26,456 nt of DNA from Clostridiales bacterium (GTDB taxonomy: Bacteria; Bacillota; Clostridia; Lachnospirales; Lachnospiraceae). The position numbers and the translations under genes are program-made. The notes under the pieces are model-generated. The model was not told the DNA's origin. It saw only the letters and a list, made by a program, of their open reading frames with translations, and ran no database searches. The DNA lies in the NCBI GenBank assembly GCA_018365455.1, contig JAGZJZ010000077.1:1-26456 (forward strand). The letters run 5' to 3'. This document shows, in pieces, positions 8,054 through 16,420 of this stretch; position 1 is the first letter of the stretch, and the number at the start of each line of letters is the position of its first letter.

Positions 8054-9259
8054 TTATCTTTTTTGTGCACACTTACGGTACTCAGCCGGACTTACCCCGG
8101 TAATCTTTTTAAATACATTGCTGAAATAATGCTGTGTGGTATATCCAACCTTTTCAGCTATCTCATACATTTTTAAATCTTCTTCAAAAAGCAGGTCGAT
8201 TGCTTTTCTGATCCGCACTTTAGTCAGATAATCTATGAAGGTAATTCCCATTTCTTTACGAAAAATCCGGCTTAAATGCTGTGGCGAAAGAAACGTATAA
8301 TCCGCAACATCCTGCAGGGTCAGCTCTTCCCTGTTATAATTATCTTCTATGTATTGTTTCACAATTTTAATTACGCTGGAACCGCCTTTAACTGCTTCCA
8401 TCTGCTCAGCAGCTCTGTTATATACGGTAACCAGGTTCTCATACCCTTCTCCCGTCTCCTGTACGGAAACTGCTTTTAGCGGCAGACACCCCTCTATGCT
8501 TTCCATGCATTTTAACTGTTTCCGCCTGAGCTCTTCTGCCCCCATATCTCTTGAAATCACCACTAGATCGCCGTTTTCCACCTGACAGGAGGAGACATTT
8601 TTTAAATCATTGAAAATTTCATTACTAATATTCTGGACTGCATAGGAAAGCAGATCTTCATCCCAGCTCTCACCCAGGTCTTTATCCACTGCCTGTTCCA
8701 GATGAATGATGGTAACCGCATATTGTGATGGAATACTGATGTCCAGATACTGCATCCGTTCCTCTATCTCCTGTTCTGCAAGTCTGCCTTCCAGCCAGTT
8801 TTTCAAGAAGGCATCCACCAGATGTATTTTATTCTGCTGTAAGGTCATCTTCGCCCACTTCAGATATTTGTCTTCCTTATTCTGCTGACTTACTTCCTTC
8901 AATACTCCCTGAATCATATTGTCAAAAGGCTCTTCCATCAATGGTTTCAGGATATATTCAAATACCCCAAGGCGAAGAGCTGTCCTGGCAAATTCAAAAT
9001 CATCGTATCCTGTAATGACTACAATAATCGCCTGGGGCTGCAAATCTTTTAATTTCTCAATAAACTGAAGTCCATTCAAAAAAGGCATATTGATGTCAAC
9101 AAAGAATATATCGATGTCCTCTTCCTGGGCCATTTCCAATGCCATTTCTCCATCTTCTGCTTCTGCTACGACTTCAATTTCTTCATATTTCCGTAAAAAA
9201 CTGATAATACCCCTCCGGATTATGTACTCATCATCCGCTACCATAGCTTTGCATCTCAT
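8054..9259 (-). CDS. Two-component response regulator, YesN type (receiver + AraC HTH)
   Basis: A 401-residue protein. The N-terminal receiver (about 1-120) has the acidic pair Asp9/Asp10, phospho-acceptor Asp55 in FFVDINMP, and Lys105 in LKP. The middle region (about 125-290) resembles the linker found in YesN-like regulators and shows no catalytic motif. The C-terminal AraC-type double helix-turn-helix (about 298-398) includes YTFLSPQHLSRIFRKEMG and YTTQHYFSNVFKKITGVSP. The ATG at 9259 follows GGGAGG at 9 nt. It lies between the GH43 glycosidase and the importer on the same strand and is the natural partner of the YesM-type kinase at 1258-3063. Candidate binding sites precede this gene, ytfQ and the glycosidase gene, which suggests autoregulation and activation of both targets. 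Confidence 0.95.
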   Translation of the reverse strand: MRCKAMVADDEYIIRRGIISFLRKYEEIEVVAEAEDGEMALEMAQEEDIDIFFVDINMPFLNGLQFIEKLKDLQPQAIIVVITGYDDFEFARTALRLGVFEYILKPLMEEPFDNMIQGVLKEVSQQNKEDKYLKWAKMTLQQNKIHLVDAFLKNWLEGRLAEQEIEERMQYLDISIPSQYAVTIIHLEQAVDKDLGESWDEDLLSYAVQNISNEIFNDLKNVSSCQVENGDLVVISRDMGAEELRRKQLKCMESIEGCLPLKAVSVQETGEGYENLVTVYNRAAEQMEAVKGGSSVIKIVKQYIEDNYNREELTLQDVADYTFLSPQHLSRIFRKEMGITFIDYLTKVRIRKAIDLLFEEDLKMYEIAEKVGYTTQHYFSNVFKKITGVSPAEYRKCAQKR

Positions 9260-9340
9260 CTTTTTCTTCCTCCCATATCTTAGAAATCCCTCTATCGTCT
9301 CAAATCTTACTAAGACGATAATTTCCCAATGATAAATTAC

Positions 9341-9383
9341 ATTATAATGGAAAATTAAACCTTTTACTATGCAAAATTTTAGC
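9341..9383 (-). promoter_or_regulatory. Response-regulator gene promoter with candidate operator
   Basis: A perfect minus-strand TATAAT (9346-9341) lies about 80 bp upstream of the regulator ATG and has no recognisable -35. The 14-mer GCTAAAATTTTGCA (9383-9370) ends exactly 23 bp upstream of the -10, the spacing also seen at ytfQ and the GH43 gene. The same 14-mer occurs at 7959-7972. Confidence 0.55.
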
Positions 9384-9392
9384 GCCAGTTTA

Positions 9393-9430
9393 TAAAAATA
9401 CCGCGCCAGAAAAAAAGCGCGGTATTTTTA
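9393..9430 (-). terminator. Intrinsic terminator of the GH43 gene
   Basis: Perfect 14-bp arms (9393-9406 and 9417-9430, core ACCGCGC/GCGCGGT) flank a 10-nt loop. It begins 20 bp after the glycosidase stop codon. On the minus strand the GC core runs into TATTTTTA. It separates the glycosidase transcript from the regulator promoter. Confidence 0.85.
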
Positions 9431-9449
9431 TCTATATCTTATAATATGA

Positions 9450-12400
9450 TTATTTTTTTACCCAAAGCGAAACCGTCTTACTGTATTTCCCATAAACCCT
9501 GGACTTGCCGGATGTTTTAAATGCCCTGATTTTAACATAACATATTTTGTTTGCCCTGAGCTTTTTAAGCGTCCTGGATGTGATTTTACCGGAACTGATC
9601 ACAACCTTCCTGACACCCTTTTTAAATTTCTTATCTGTGGAGTAAGAAATCACATATCCGCTTGCACCATTTGTCTTCTTCCATGACAGCTTCAAAGTTT
9701 TGGATTTCTTTGATACTGCTTTTACATCTGTGGTCTTCTTTGGTGCAACCGAGATTATGATCTTTTTGACTGCAGCATCATATTTGGAATTACCAGCTGC
9801 TGTAATAGTAATCTGTGCTTTTCCGGTACCTTTAATGGTAACTTTTCCTTTGCTGTCAACTTTTACAACTTTCGTATGATCAGACTTATAAGACAGCTTG
9901 CCTTTCCCGGATGCCTTTGCCTTAATGTAGAAGCTCTTATCTCCATCTGTTTTCTTAAAATCTTTGGCCGTAATGGTCTGTTTCTTTTTCTGAATATCAA
10001 ATACTGCTTCCAGGCTGACACTCGAAGCCGGCATAAGGAATGAAATTACCGTTGACTTCTGCTGCTGTGCTGTCAGTGTAACTCCGGCAGCTTTCCACTG
10101 TACAAATACCTTTCCTGCCGGAACAGAAACGGTTGCCTGGATTCTGGTACCTGCAGTATACAACTGATCTTTAGCAGCATTTGCGATGCTTATGCCTGCT
10201 CCTGTCTTTAACTGATATTTTGGTTTTTCCGGTATGACAATATTTACAAATGCAGCATTTAATACGACTTCACTCTCCGGCATTACAAAAGAAATGGTAA
10301 CTGCCATTTTTTCCGCCTCCGTTAAAGTGATTCCTTTTACATCCCATCCGATAAATTGATTACCCTGTGGAATTCCCACCGTTGCTTTTACCGTTGTACC
10401 AGCCTGATACAGGCTGTTTGCTGCTGCGTTGTCGATTCTGACATTTGTCCCTGCTGTAACCTTGTAGTACTCATTTTCTGCATAAACCGGTACCATACTG
10501 CCTCTGTTTCGCGGAACTGTAAATGTGAACTCATTTGATACTTTCTGCTCCTCTGTCAGTTCGAAACCGCTGACTTCCCATCTGCTGAAGGTCTTGCCCG
10601 CAAGATCTTTTGCCTGGACGGTAACCTCTGAACCGATTCGATACATATCATCTTTTACATCTCCGCTGACTCTGACATTATTATCTGCATGGATGCGAAC
10701 ATAATTTGACAGATCCTTTGCAGCTGCTTCCAGGGATAAATAACGGTTAGAAACCGCCTGGACCGCATCTTTATTTACGGATTTTGCACTTAAAAGTGCA
10801 CCGCTGAATATTCTCCAGGTTTCAATAGAGTATTCTTCTTCCTGGTAACCTTCCACCTCTGCAATCAGCGCATCCAGCTCTGCCCCAGTCTTAACCGTCT
10901 GGGCTGCCGGATGTTCATGAGCTTCCTGAACCGTAATATAATCAAGGTATACATTTCCACTGTTTTCTGCATCTTTCACATAGGAAATGGTATTTTCACC
11001 TTTTTTCAGAGTGACACGGCTGCAGACGGTCATCCAATGCTGCCAGTCTGTCTCCGTTTTATCAAAGGGAACCGTTACACTTTTCTGCCCCGCATCATTG
11101 ACATAGAGATTCAAAGTTCCCGCCTTAGGTGTAATATCCGGGATATTCGCTTCCCATTCACCGCGGTTGTCTGTAGTACTGATCGGAGCCTTTACTCCAT
11201 TGGCATATCGTGCTCTTACAAAATAGTCTCCGTCTGCCGGTACATTTACTTTGAATGTGATTTTTTCTCCCAGCGTATCCGTTATATTTCCATATCCTGT
11301 TCCCTGGAAACCTTTTCCTTTATATTCCTTTTTTGCCCCGCCGGATAAGTCTCCATCTTCTGCCTGATATGCAAGTCCCAGCCCCGGATCGCCGGAAGGC
11401 AGAGCGGTAAATTCATATGGGGAAACCGGTCTTCCAAAGTTCGGAGATCCATCTTCATACCAGGTAAATTTCTTTATACTGACCTGTCTCCAGGCATTAT
11501 TGTTCGCCGGATACACTTTTGAATGGAATGCCATCCAGTCTTCTGTTCCGTCCGCTGATTTAAAAAAAGATGCTCTGGCTGGTCCATATACGTCTTTTGT
11601 TCCTTCAAATACACCTTCTTGATAAGACCAGTTATCCGGATTTAAAATATCATTTTTGGATGTATCAAAAATGTACATTCCCATGTGATACCCTGCCGTC
11701 TTAAAGCTTCCCTGGGATACCGTCATAAATAAATGATCCCCATTCACAATTGCTCTGGGACCTTCTCCTCCAAAGCCCGGCAGAAAGCTTCTCTCCTCTG
11801 TAATCTTTGTGGGTGATTCCATTCTTGCAATGGCTGGTGACTCCACGCCGCTTTCCATGCTGCCCCAGCATGCATATAACTGTCCCCGGTATTGGAAAAC
11901 GGTAAAATCATTTCCCTGTGCAAACTCATTGGGGTTCTTTATTTCCATTCCGGTATATAGCACACCTCTGTCTATCCAGTCTCCCTGTGGATCATCGGTA
12001 ACCGATTCCATTACACATGCCATATGCCTCCAGTTATATTCTTTTGCATCTGCGCAGTAATAAATATACCATTTGCCGTCTATAAAGAACATTTCCGGAG
12101 CAAAGATCCTGGATTTGGAATCATTAAAATCAAAAATTCTGACTTTTTCTCCCTGATCCAGAAGAGATTTTGACTTGGATACATACATTTTATTGTGAGA
12201 TGGATCGTTACTGGACGAAACAAAATAATAATATCCGTCATGATAGCTGATAAATGGATCCTGTCCCTGATAAAGCGCATTATTGAATTGAGTTAATTCT
12301 TCGCCTTTTTGTGTACGTATGATGTTTAATTTAAATTCAGCCACTGCATCGGTGATCTTATTGGTGTCCACTTTCAGAACAGATGCTATGATATCAAAAT

Positions 12401-14912
12401 CCTTTGCATCTGCTGCTATTTCATCAATAACAGCAGCAAACTTATCCATATGCTCTTTTGCAATCTGACCTTCACCGGTTCCCGCTTCCGTATTTTTACG
12501 AAGAGCAGCTGCCTCTGTGAGACCCACATATAATTTTTCTCTCGCCGTAACATTTTCATACCACATTGCTTCCGGTGCATATAACTGATCTTCTCCAATC
12601 ACGGATCTAACCCCATCCAATGTCCAGGACAGATTCATATCTTCCTTAAGATTCAGATTCTCTGCAATAACCGTAAGATTATAATAGATTCCCTTCTTCA
12701 GTTCAACTTTTCCGCTTTGGGCTTCTTTATATACATTTCCCGCATTTTGAGAAATAATTTTTTCATCATTCAAATACACCTGATAGTTACCGGAAGCCCC
12801 AAATGCCAATTCATAGGTTCCGGATACATGGGGTTTAATTTTACCGTTTAATTCTACATTTGCCGGTGCGTTCTCATTTCCCTCGTAATAACTGACCAGG
12901 GAATTTAATGAAAACTGCTCTGATGACACCTCATTCGCCAATACCTCAGCCAGTTTTATCTGACCGCCTCCATTTTCCTGATAGATTTCTCCGATTAAAC
13001 CTTTTTTTGTATTTGCCGGATAAAGGTTTTCCGTTGGAATTACTTCTTTTTCCTCTGCTCCGGGTTTCATCCATTCCAGCATAATATAAGCTCCGCCATA
13101 CCCCTGGAAGTATTCAATACGAATATCATTTCTGCCCTCATTTAGATGAATTGGCTGACTTACCTGCTGCTTATCCCACTTCGATTCCCAGAAATCAATT
13201 GCCAGTTCATCATTTACCCAAAGGCGAAAACCATCATCTCCAATCAGATAAAAGGTGTAATCACCTGCTTCTTCTGCATTTACCTGTCCGCTAAAACGGA
13301 AAGAACCATATTCTTCCGAACCGTTATACTGGGATAATATTTTTTTAATGGAAAGTGATTTATCAAGTACTGGTGCAATTACTTCACCTTTTTTTTCTTC
13401 CAAAAAGATGTCTCCGTAAACTTCTGCCAGAAGTCCATGCTGGTCTTCCGCTGCTGTTTCTCCCTGGATTGCTTTTGCCGCCTGCCGAAAACACTCTGCC
13501 GGAACAACCTGCGCCTGACCTCCCTCCTTCTTCCAGGATAGGTTCAGATTAGCATCTCCATCGGCCTGTGCATAATTAATTCTGATTTTGTAAAGAAATC
13601 CTTTTTCCATATGTACCGGCTCACTGATCTTGGTCTGGTCTGAATGAAGTTTCCACGAGTTAATCTTAAGCTCATCATTGATCCAAAAACGAAATGCATC
13701 GTCCCCGTTCATTACAAATTCATAATCACCGCTCTCCTGGGGTGTTATATACCCGTGAATAATTGCAGAAGCATATTCACTGCTTCCATTACTTAGCTCT
13801 ATTGCTTCTTTTAAACCTTCCCGTCCATCAAGATTTGGTAAAACCTGATTCACTGGTTCACCAGCAAATCCAAAGGATGTAATACTGGAGGGCTTACCGT
13901 TTACTTTATAAAACTGAGCCGTTAAACCTGCATCAGCCGGAGTTTTAACATGATAAAAAACTTTTTCCGGAATTATTTCCTTCGCTATATTTGCGTTTAT
14001 GGATTCCCACGAAAGCTTTAGAACAGCACCGCCCCACCCCTGTAAATATTCGATCTTTATATCATGCAATCCTTCACTTAAAGCAACCTCTTTACTGGTC
14101 TGTTCCTTTTCCCATTCCTGTACCCAGAAATCAATGACCAGTTTCCCGTCAATCCATATCCGGAATCCGTCATCTCCCCAGCCAAAGAATTTATAATCTC
14201 CAGCTTTTTCTACGTTTATTTTTCCGGTGAATCTGGCTGTAGCAAACTGCTCGTCCCCTTTATTTCCATTATATTTATCAAATACCGGTCTTAGATTCTG
14301 TCCACTTAAGGAAGGAAAAATCTGCTCTCCCGTTTTATTTTCAAAATTAAAGAGTTCAATTGAACCCCCGCGATAACCCTCTGTATTGAAAATCTCACCA
14401 AATAACCCGGGTTCCATATCTGCCAAAGCCTTTACGTTGTTTTCTTCGGTCACGTTTTCCGGCTCCTGTCCCAAGCCTGATTCATTCCCGGTTACGGTTA
14501 GGGCGTCAACATCCATTTCTTTTTTAGTTGTGGTTCCTTGTCCGCTGTTTGACTCCGTCTCTGTTTCTGTCTCTGTTTCTGTAAATTTGTCTGAATCAAT
14601 TTCTGCCTCAGTAACGGAATTTATGCATGTGTCTGTGTCTGTAGCTATACCTGAATCTAAGTCTATATCTGGATTTGATTCTATTCCTATTTCTGATTTA
14701 TTCTCCATTTCAGCACCTTCAGGCTGATTAATCTCTGTTTTTGTTCCGCGGTTCTCTGACTGCTCATATTCTGTTTCCAGCACCTGACCGCCGGCTGATA
14801 CCGCCGCTTCATTATATCCGGATGCTGATACCGGCATCACGATTGTGTTTAGCACCAATGCCACAGACAACATTAAACTGACACCTCTGGCAAATCCATT
14901 CTTTCTCTTCAT
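9450..14912 (-). CDS. Giant secreted GH43-family glycoside hydrolase with four PA14-type modules, CBM, InlB-type repeats, Ig-like and Fn3 domains
   Basis: 1820 residues from an ATG after GGAGGATTGTT. A signal peptide (about 1-31, MPVSA end) and an acidic, Ser/Thr-rich linker with a TETETETETE run (about 44-165) come first. Four PA14-like modules follow, near 168-320, 326-476, 490-632 and a divergent one at 637-780. Then comes a GH43 five-blade domain (about 873-1172) with candidate base Asp885 (QGQDPF), the APE motif 938-940, modulator Asp1002 (GNDFTVF) and acid Glu1050 (GGEGPRA). A CBM6/35-like domain (about 1181-1330), a FIVAR-like helical segment (1338-1400), three InlB-B-like repeats (1403-1480, 1483-1556, 1566-1639), a Lys-rich Ig-like domain (1643-1723) and an Fn3 domain (1727-1819) complete it. 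There is no LPXTG anchor; the very basic C-terminus may hold the wall electrostatically. GH43 members include arabinofuranosidases and galactofuranosidases, which suits the adjacent furanose-type importer; specificity is inferred. Confidence 0.92.
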   Translation of the reverse strand: MKRKNGFARGVSLMLSVALVLNTIVMPVSASGYNEAAVSAGGQVLETEYEQSENRGTKTEINQPEGAEMENKSEIGIESNPDIDLDSGIATDTDTCINSVTEAEIDSDKFTETETETETESNSGQGTTTKKEMDVDALTVTGNESGLGQEPENVTEENNVKALADMEPGLFGEIFNTEGYRGGSIELFNFENKTGEQIFPSLSGQNLRPVFDKYNGNKGDEQFATARFTGKINVEKAGDYKFFGWGDDGFRIWIDGKLVIDFWVQEWEKEQTSKEVALSEGLHDIKIEYLQGWGGAVLKLSWESINANIAKEIIPEKVFYHVKTPADAGLTAQFYKVNGKPSSITSFGFAGEPVNQVLPNLDGREGLKEAIELSNGSSEYASAIIHGYITPQESGDYEFVMNGDDAFRFWINDELKINSWKLHSDQTKISEPVHMEKGFLYKIRINYAQADGDANLNLSWKKEGGQAQVVPAECFRQAAKAIQGETAAEDQHGLLAEVYGDIFLEEKKGEVIAPVLDKSLSIKKILSQYNGSEEYGSFRFSGQVNAEEAGDYTFYLIGDDGFRLWVNDELAIDFWESKWDKQQVSQPIHLNEGRNDIRIEYFQGYGGAYIMLEWMKPGAEEKEVIPTENLYPANTKKGLIGEIYQENGGGQIKLAEVLANEVSSEQFSLNSLVSYYEGNENAPANVELNGKIKPHVSGTYELAFGASGNYQVYLNDEKIISQNAGNVYKEAQSGKVELKKGIYYNLTVIAENLNLKEDMNLSWTLDGVRSVIGEDQLYAPEAMWYENVTAREKLYVGLTEAAALRKNTEAGTGEGQIAKEHMDKFAAVIDEIAADAKDFDIIASVLKVDTNKITDAVAEFKLNIIRTQKGEELTQFNNALYQGQDPFISYHDGYYYFVSSSNDPSHNKMYVSKSKSLLDQGEKVRIFDFNDSKSRIFAPEMFFIDGKWYIYYCADAKEYNWRHMACVMESVTDDPQGDWIDRGVLYTGMEIKNPNEFAQGNDFTVFQYRGQLYACWGSMESGVESPAIARMESPTKITEERSFLPGFGGEGPRAIVNGDHLFMTVSQGSFKTAGYHMGMYIFDTSKNDILNPDNWSYQEGVFEGTKDVYGPARASFFKSADGTEDWMAFHSKVYPANNNAWRQVSIKKFTWYEDGSPNFGRPVSPYEFTALPSGDPGLGLAYQAEDGDLSGGAKKEYKGKGFQGTGYGNITDTLGEKITFKVNVPADGDYFVRARYANGVKAPISTTDNRGEWEANIPDITPKAGTLNLYVNDAGQKSVTVPFDKTETDWQHWMTVCSRVTLKKGENTISYVKDAENSGNVYLDYITVQEAHEHPAAQTVKTGAELDALIAEVEGYQEEEYSIETWRIFSGALLSAKSVNKDAVQAVSNRYLSLEAAAKDLSNYVRIHADNNVRVSGDVKDDMYRIGSEVTVQAKDLAGKTFSRWEVSGFELTEEQKVSNEFTFTVPRNRGSMVPVYAENEYYKVTAGTNVRIDNAAANSLYQAGTTVKATVGIPQGNQFIGWDVKGITLTEAEKMAVTISFVMPESEVVLNAAFVNIVIPEKPKYQLKTGAGISIANAAKDQLYTAGTRIQATVSVPAGKVFVQWKAAGVTLTAQQQKSTVISFLMPASSVSLEAVFDIQKKKQTITAKDFKKTDGDKSFYIKAKASGKGKLSYKSDHTKVVKVDSKGKVTIKGTGKAQITITAAGNSKYDAAVKKIIISVAPKKTTDVKAVSKKSKTLKLSWKKTNGASGYVISYSTDKKFKKGVRKVVISSGKITSRTLKKLRANKICYVKIRAFKTSGKSRVYGKYSKTVSLWVKK

Positions 14913-14988
14913 AACAATCCTCCGTTCCTTTTTTGCCGGGAAACACAGTTACAGCAAAGCATCACCCGAAATTTTATATTTATAAAAA

Positions 14989-15029
14989 ATCATAGCATAC
15001 AAACTCTGGTTTCTCTTTACAATATTTTG
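14989..15029 (-). promoter_or_regulatory. GH43 gene promoter with candidate operator half-site
   Basis: On the minus strand an extended -10, TGCTATGAT (TATGAT at 14994-14989), lies about 76 bp upstream of the GH43 ATG. CAAAATATTGTA (15029-15018) ends exactly 23 bp upstream of it, matching the geometry at the regulator and ytfQ promoters. An alternative reading is an ordinary promoter, with TTGTAA as -35, 17 bp spacing and TATGCT as -10. Confidence 0.5.
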
Positions 15030-15130
15030 TTTGTATTTTTCACTTTTTTATCATTTTTGCTTTTTTTCCACTGATCTTTCTATATAAAGAATGCAGATAA
15101 ATGACGATGATCCAGGACCTGAAGTATCCG

Positions 15131-15168
15131 GCTTACAAAATTGTAAGTTATCTTCTTAAAATGTAAGC
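15131..15168. repeat. Nested inverted repeats upstream of the VanZ-RDD gene
   Basis: CTTACAA (15132-15138) and TTGTAAG (15141-15147) form a 7-bp dyad with a 2-bp centre. A third copy (TGTAAGC, 15162-15168) also pairs with GCTTACA at 15131-15137, so two alternative stems are possible. It lies 64 bp upstream of the VanZ-RDD start in the divergent 319-bp gap with the GH43 gene. It could be a regulator site or a leader hairpin. No good -35/-10 for the VanZ-RDD gene was recognised. The rest of this gap is A/T-rich, with the GH43 promoter at its left side. Confidence 0.4.
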
Positions 15169-15231
15169 TGCAATTATGGCACCCAATAATTCATTTTGAT
15201 ATCATTAAGGCAAGAAAGGCGGTGCTATATT

Positions 15232-16329
15232 ATGAATATATACCTGATCCCAATTAAAGAAGCTATTGCAGTTTTTCCGTTACTCGCAATTATAATTACA
15301 TTTCCATACATGATTTATCAATACCGAAAATATGGCTCCATACCGCTGTTCCGGTCCGTGATCATGTACTCCTTTGTACTGTACCTGTTATGCATGTATT
15401 TTCTTGTAATACTGCCGCTTCCCTCCATTAGCGAGGTAGCCGGATACACAGGTCCCCAGACTCAGCTCGTTCCGTTCCAGTTTGTAAGGGATTTCTTAAG
15501 AGAAACAACTTTTCGGATCTCTTCACCAGGAACCTGGTTGAATGCACTGACACAAAACTGCTTTTTACAAGTCCTATTTAATATCCTGCTTTTTTTGCCT
15601 CTGGGTGTGTACCTTCGGTATTATTTCAGATGCAGCTGGAAAAAAGTATTACTGATCAGCTTTTCTCTGAGCCTGTTCTTTGAACTTACACAGTTAAGCG
15701 GATTATATGGAATTTATCCCAGGGGATACCGGTTATTCGACGTAGATGATCTGATGCTGAACACCGGAGGCGGAATGCTTGGCTATATCTCATCCGCAAT
15801 AATTATGCGATTGCTGCCAAGCAGAGAACATCTGGATAAAATTGCATACGAAAAGGGGTTACACGTCTCTTTTTGCAGAAGGCTTGCCGCCTTTGTCCTT
15901 GACTGGACCATCCTTGCTGTTATCGGTGTACCAACTGTAATTCTGACAACCTTTATGCCACCAGTCTTTTTCCTGATCCAGTTTGCTGCCTGTTTCTTCC
16001 TTCCAGTTTTTTACTTTGTGCTGTGTACTTATCTTACAGATGGCTATACTCCTGGAAAATGGGTGCTGAAAATCCGAATTTCTTCCTGTGATGCAGAAAA
16101 TAGACTTACACTGCAGCAATGTATTCTACGTTTTGGAACACTATACCTGATTTTCATTCCATTTCTAATGATCTGGGCATGTTATCATCTGTTTTGTTCC
16201 TGTACCGGACGTTCCAGATCATTCATTTATGAACGTTTAAGCAGAACTGACTGCATCAGTACCATCCAACAGGATATTGCTCATCCCAAGTACCACAGAC
16301 ATTTTTTATTATCCTCCCATAAAATATAA
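15232..16329 (+). CDS. VanZ-family / RDD-family fusion membrane protein
   Basis: 365 residues from the ATG at 15232, which follows AAAGGCGG. A TTG 12 codons earlier has no ribosome site. The N-terminal half (to about 200) is VanZ-like (PF04892): four to five membrane helices with LVPFQFVRDFL, NILLFLPLGVYL, FELTQL and the DVDDLMLNTGGGMLGY signature. The C-terminal half (about 215-330) is RDD-like (PF06271): RRLAAFVLDW, DGYTPGKWVLKIRI and LQQCILRFG. VanZ proteins are linked to low-level teicoplanin resistance in enterococci, but most homologues have no known role; RDD proteins are membrane proteins of mixed or unknown function. The fusion recurs in Clostridia. The next gene, GDPD, has its own promoter overlapping this stop codon. 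Confidence 0.88.
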   Translation: MNIYLIPIKEAIAVFPLLAIIITFPYMIYQYRKYGSIPLFRSVIMYSFVLYLLCMYFLVILPLPSISEVAGYTGPQTQLVPFQFVRDFLRETTFRISSPGTWLNALTQNCFLQVLFNILLFLPLGVYLRYYFRCSWKKVLLISFSLSLFFELTQLSGLYGIYPRGYRLFDVDDLMLNTGGGMLGYISSAIIMRLLPSREHLDKIAYEKGLHVSFCRRLAAFVLDWTILAVIGVPTVILTTFMPPVFFLIQFAACFFLPVFYFVLCTYLTDGYTPGKWVLKIRISSCDAENRLTLQQCILRFGTLYLIFIPFLMIWACYHLFCSCTGRSRSFIYERLSRTDCISTIQQDIAHPKYHRHFLLSSHKI

Positions 16330-16358
16330 TTGTATCTCTTTCCAAAGAGTACTATAAT
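16330..16358 (+). promoter_or_regulatory. Sigma-A-type promoter of the GDPD gene
   Basis: TTGTAT (16330-16335), a 17-bp spacer and a perfect TATAAT (16353-16358). The -35 begins at the base after the VanZ-RDD stop codon. The spacer contains a perfect dyad, CTCTTT-CC-AAAGAG (16336-16349), a possible repressor site. Confidence 0.65.
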
Positions 16359-16420
16359 GAACCAAAGCATTCATACACAAATGTATATGAACAGCCAAAA
16401 TATATGAGTGAGGTTTCATT

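Noticed and set aside
7864..8070. 68-codon minus-strand ORF between the regulator and ytfQ
   Set aside because: It spans the ytfQ promoter, the operator repeats and the terminator hairpin, overlaps the regulator's end and has no ribosome site of note. The bases are better explained as regulatory DNA.
9450..9550. Sortase (LPXTG) anchor at the GH43 C-terminus
   Set aside because: The protein ends in an Fn3 domain (SLWVKK); there is no LPXTG-like motif, hydrophobic segment or charged tail in the expected order.
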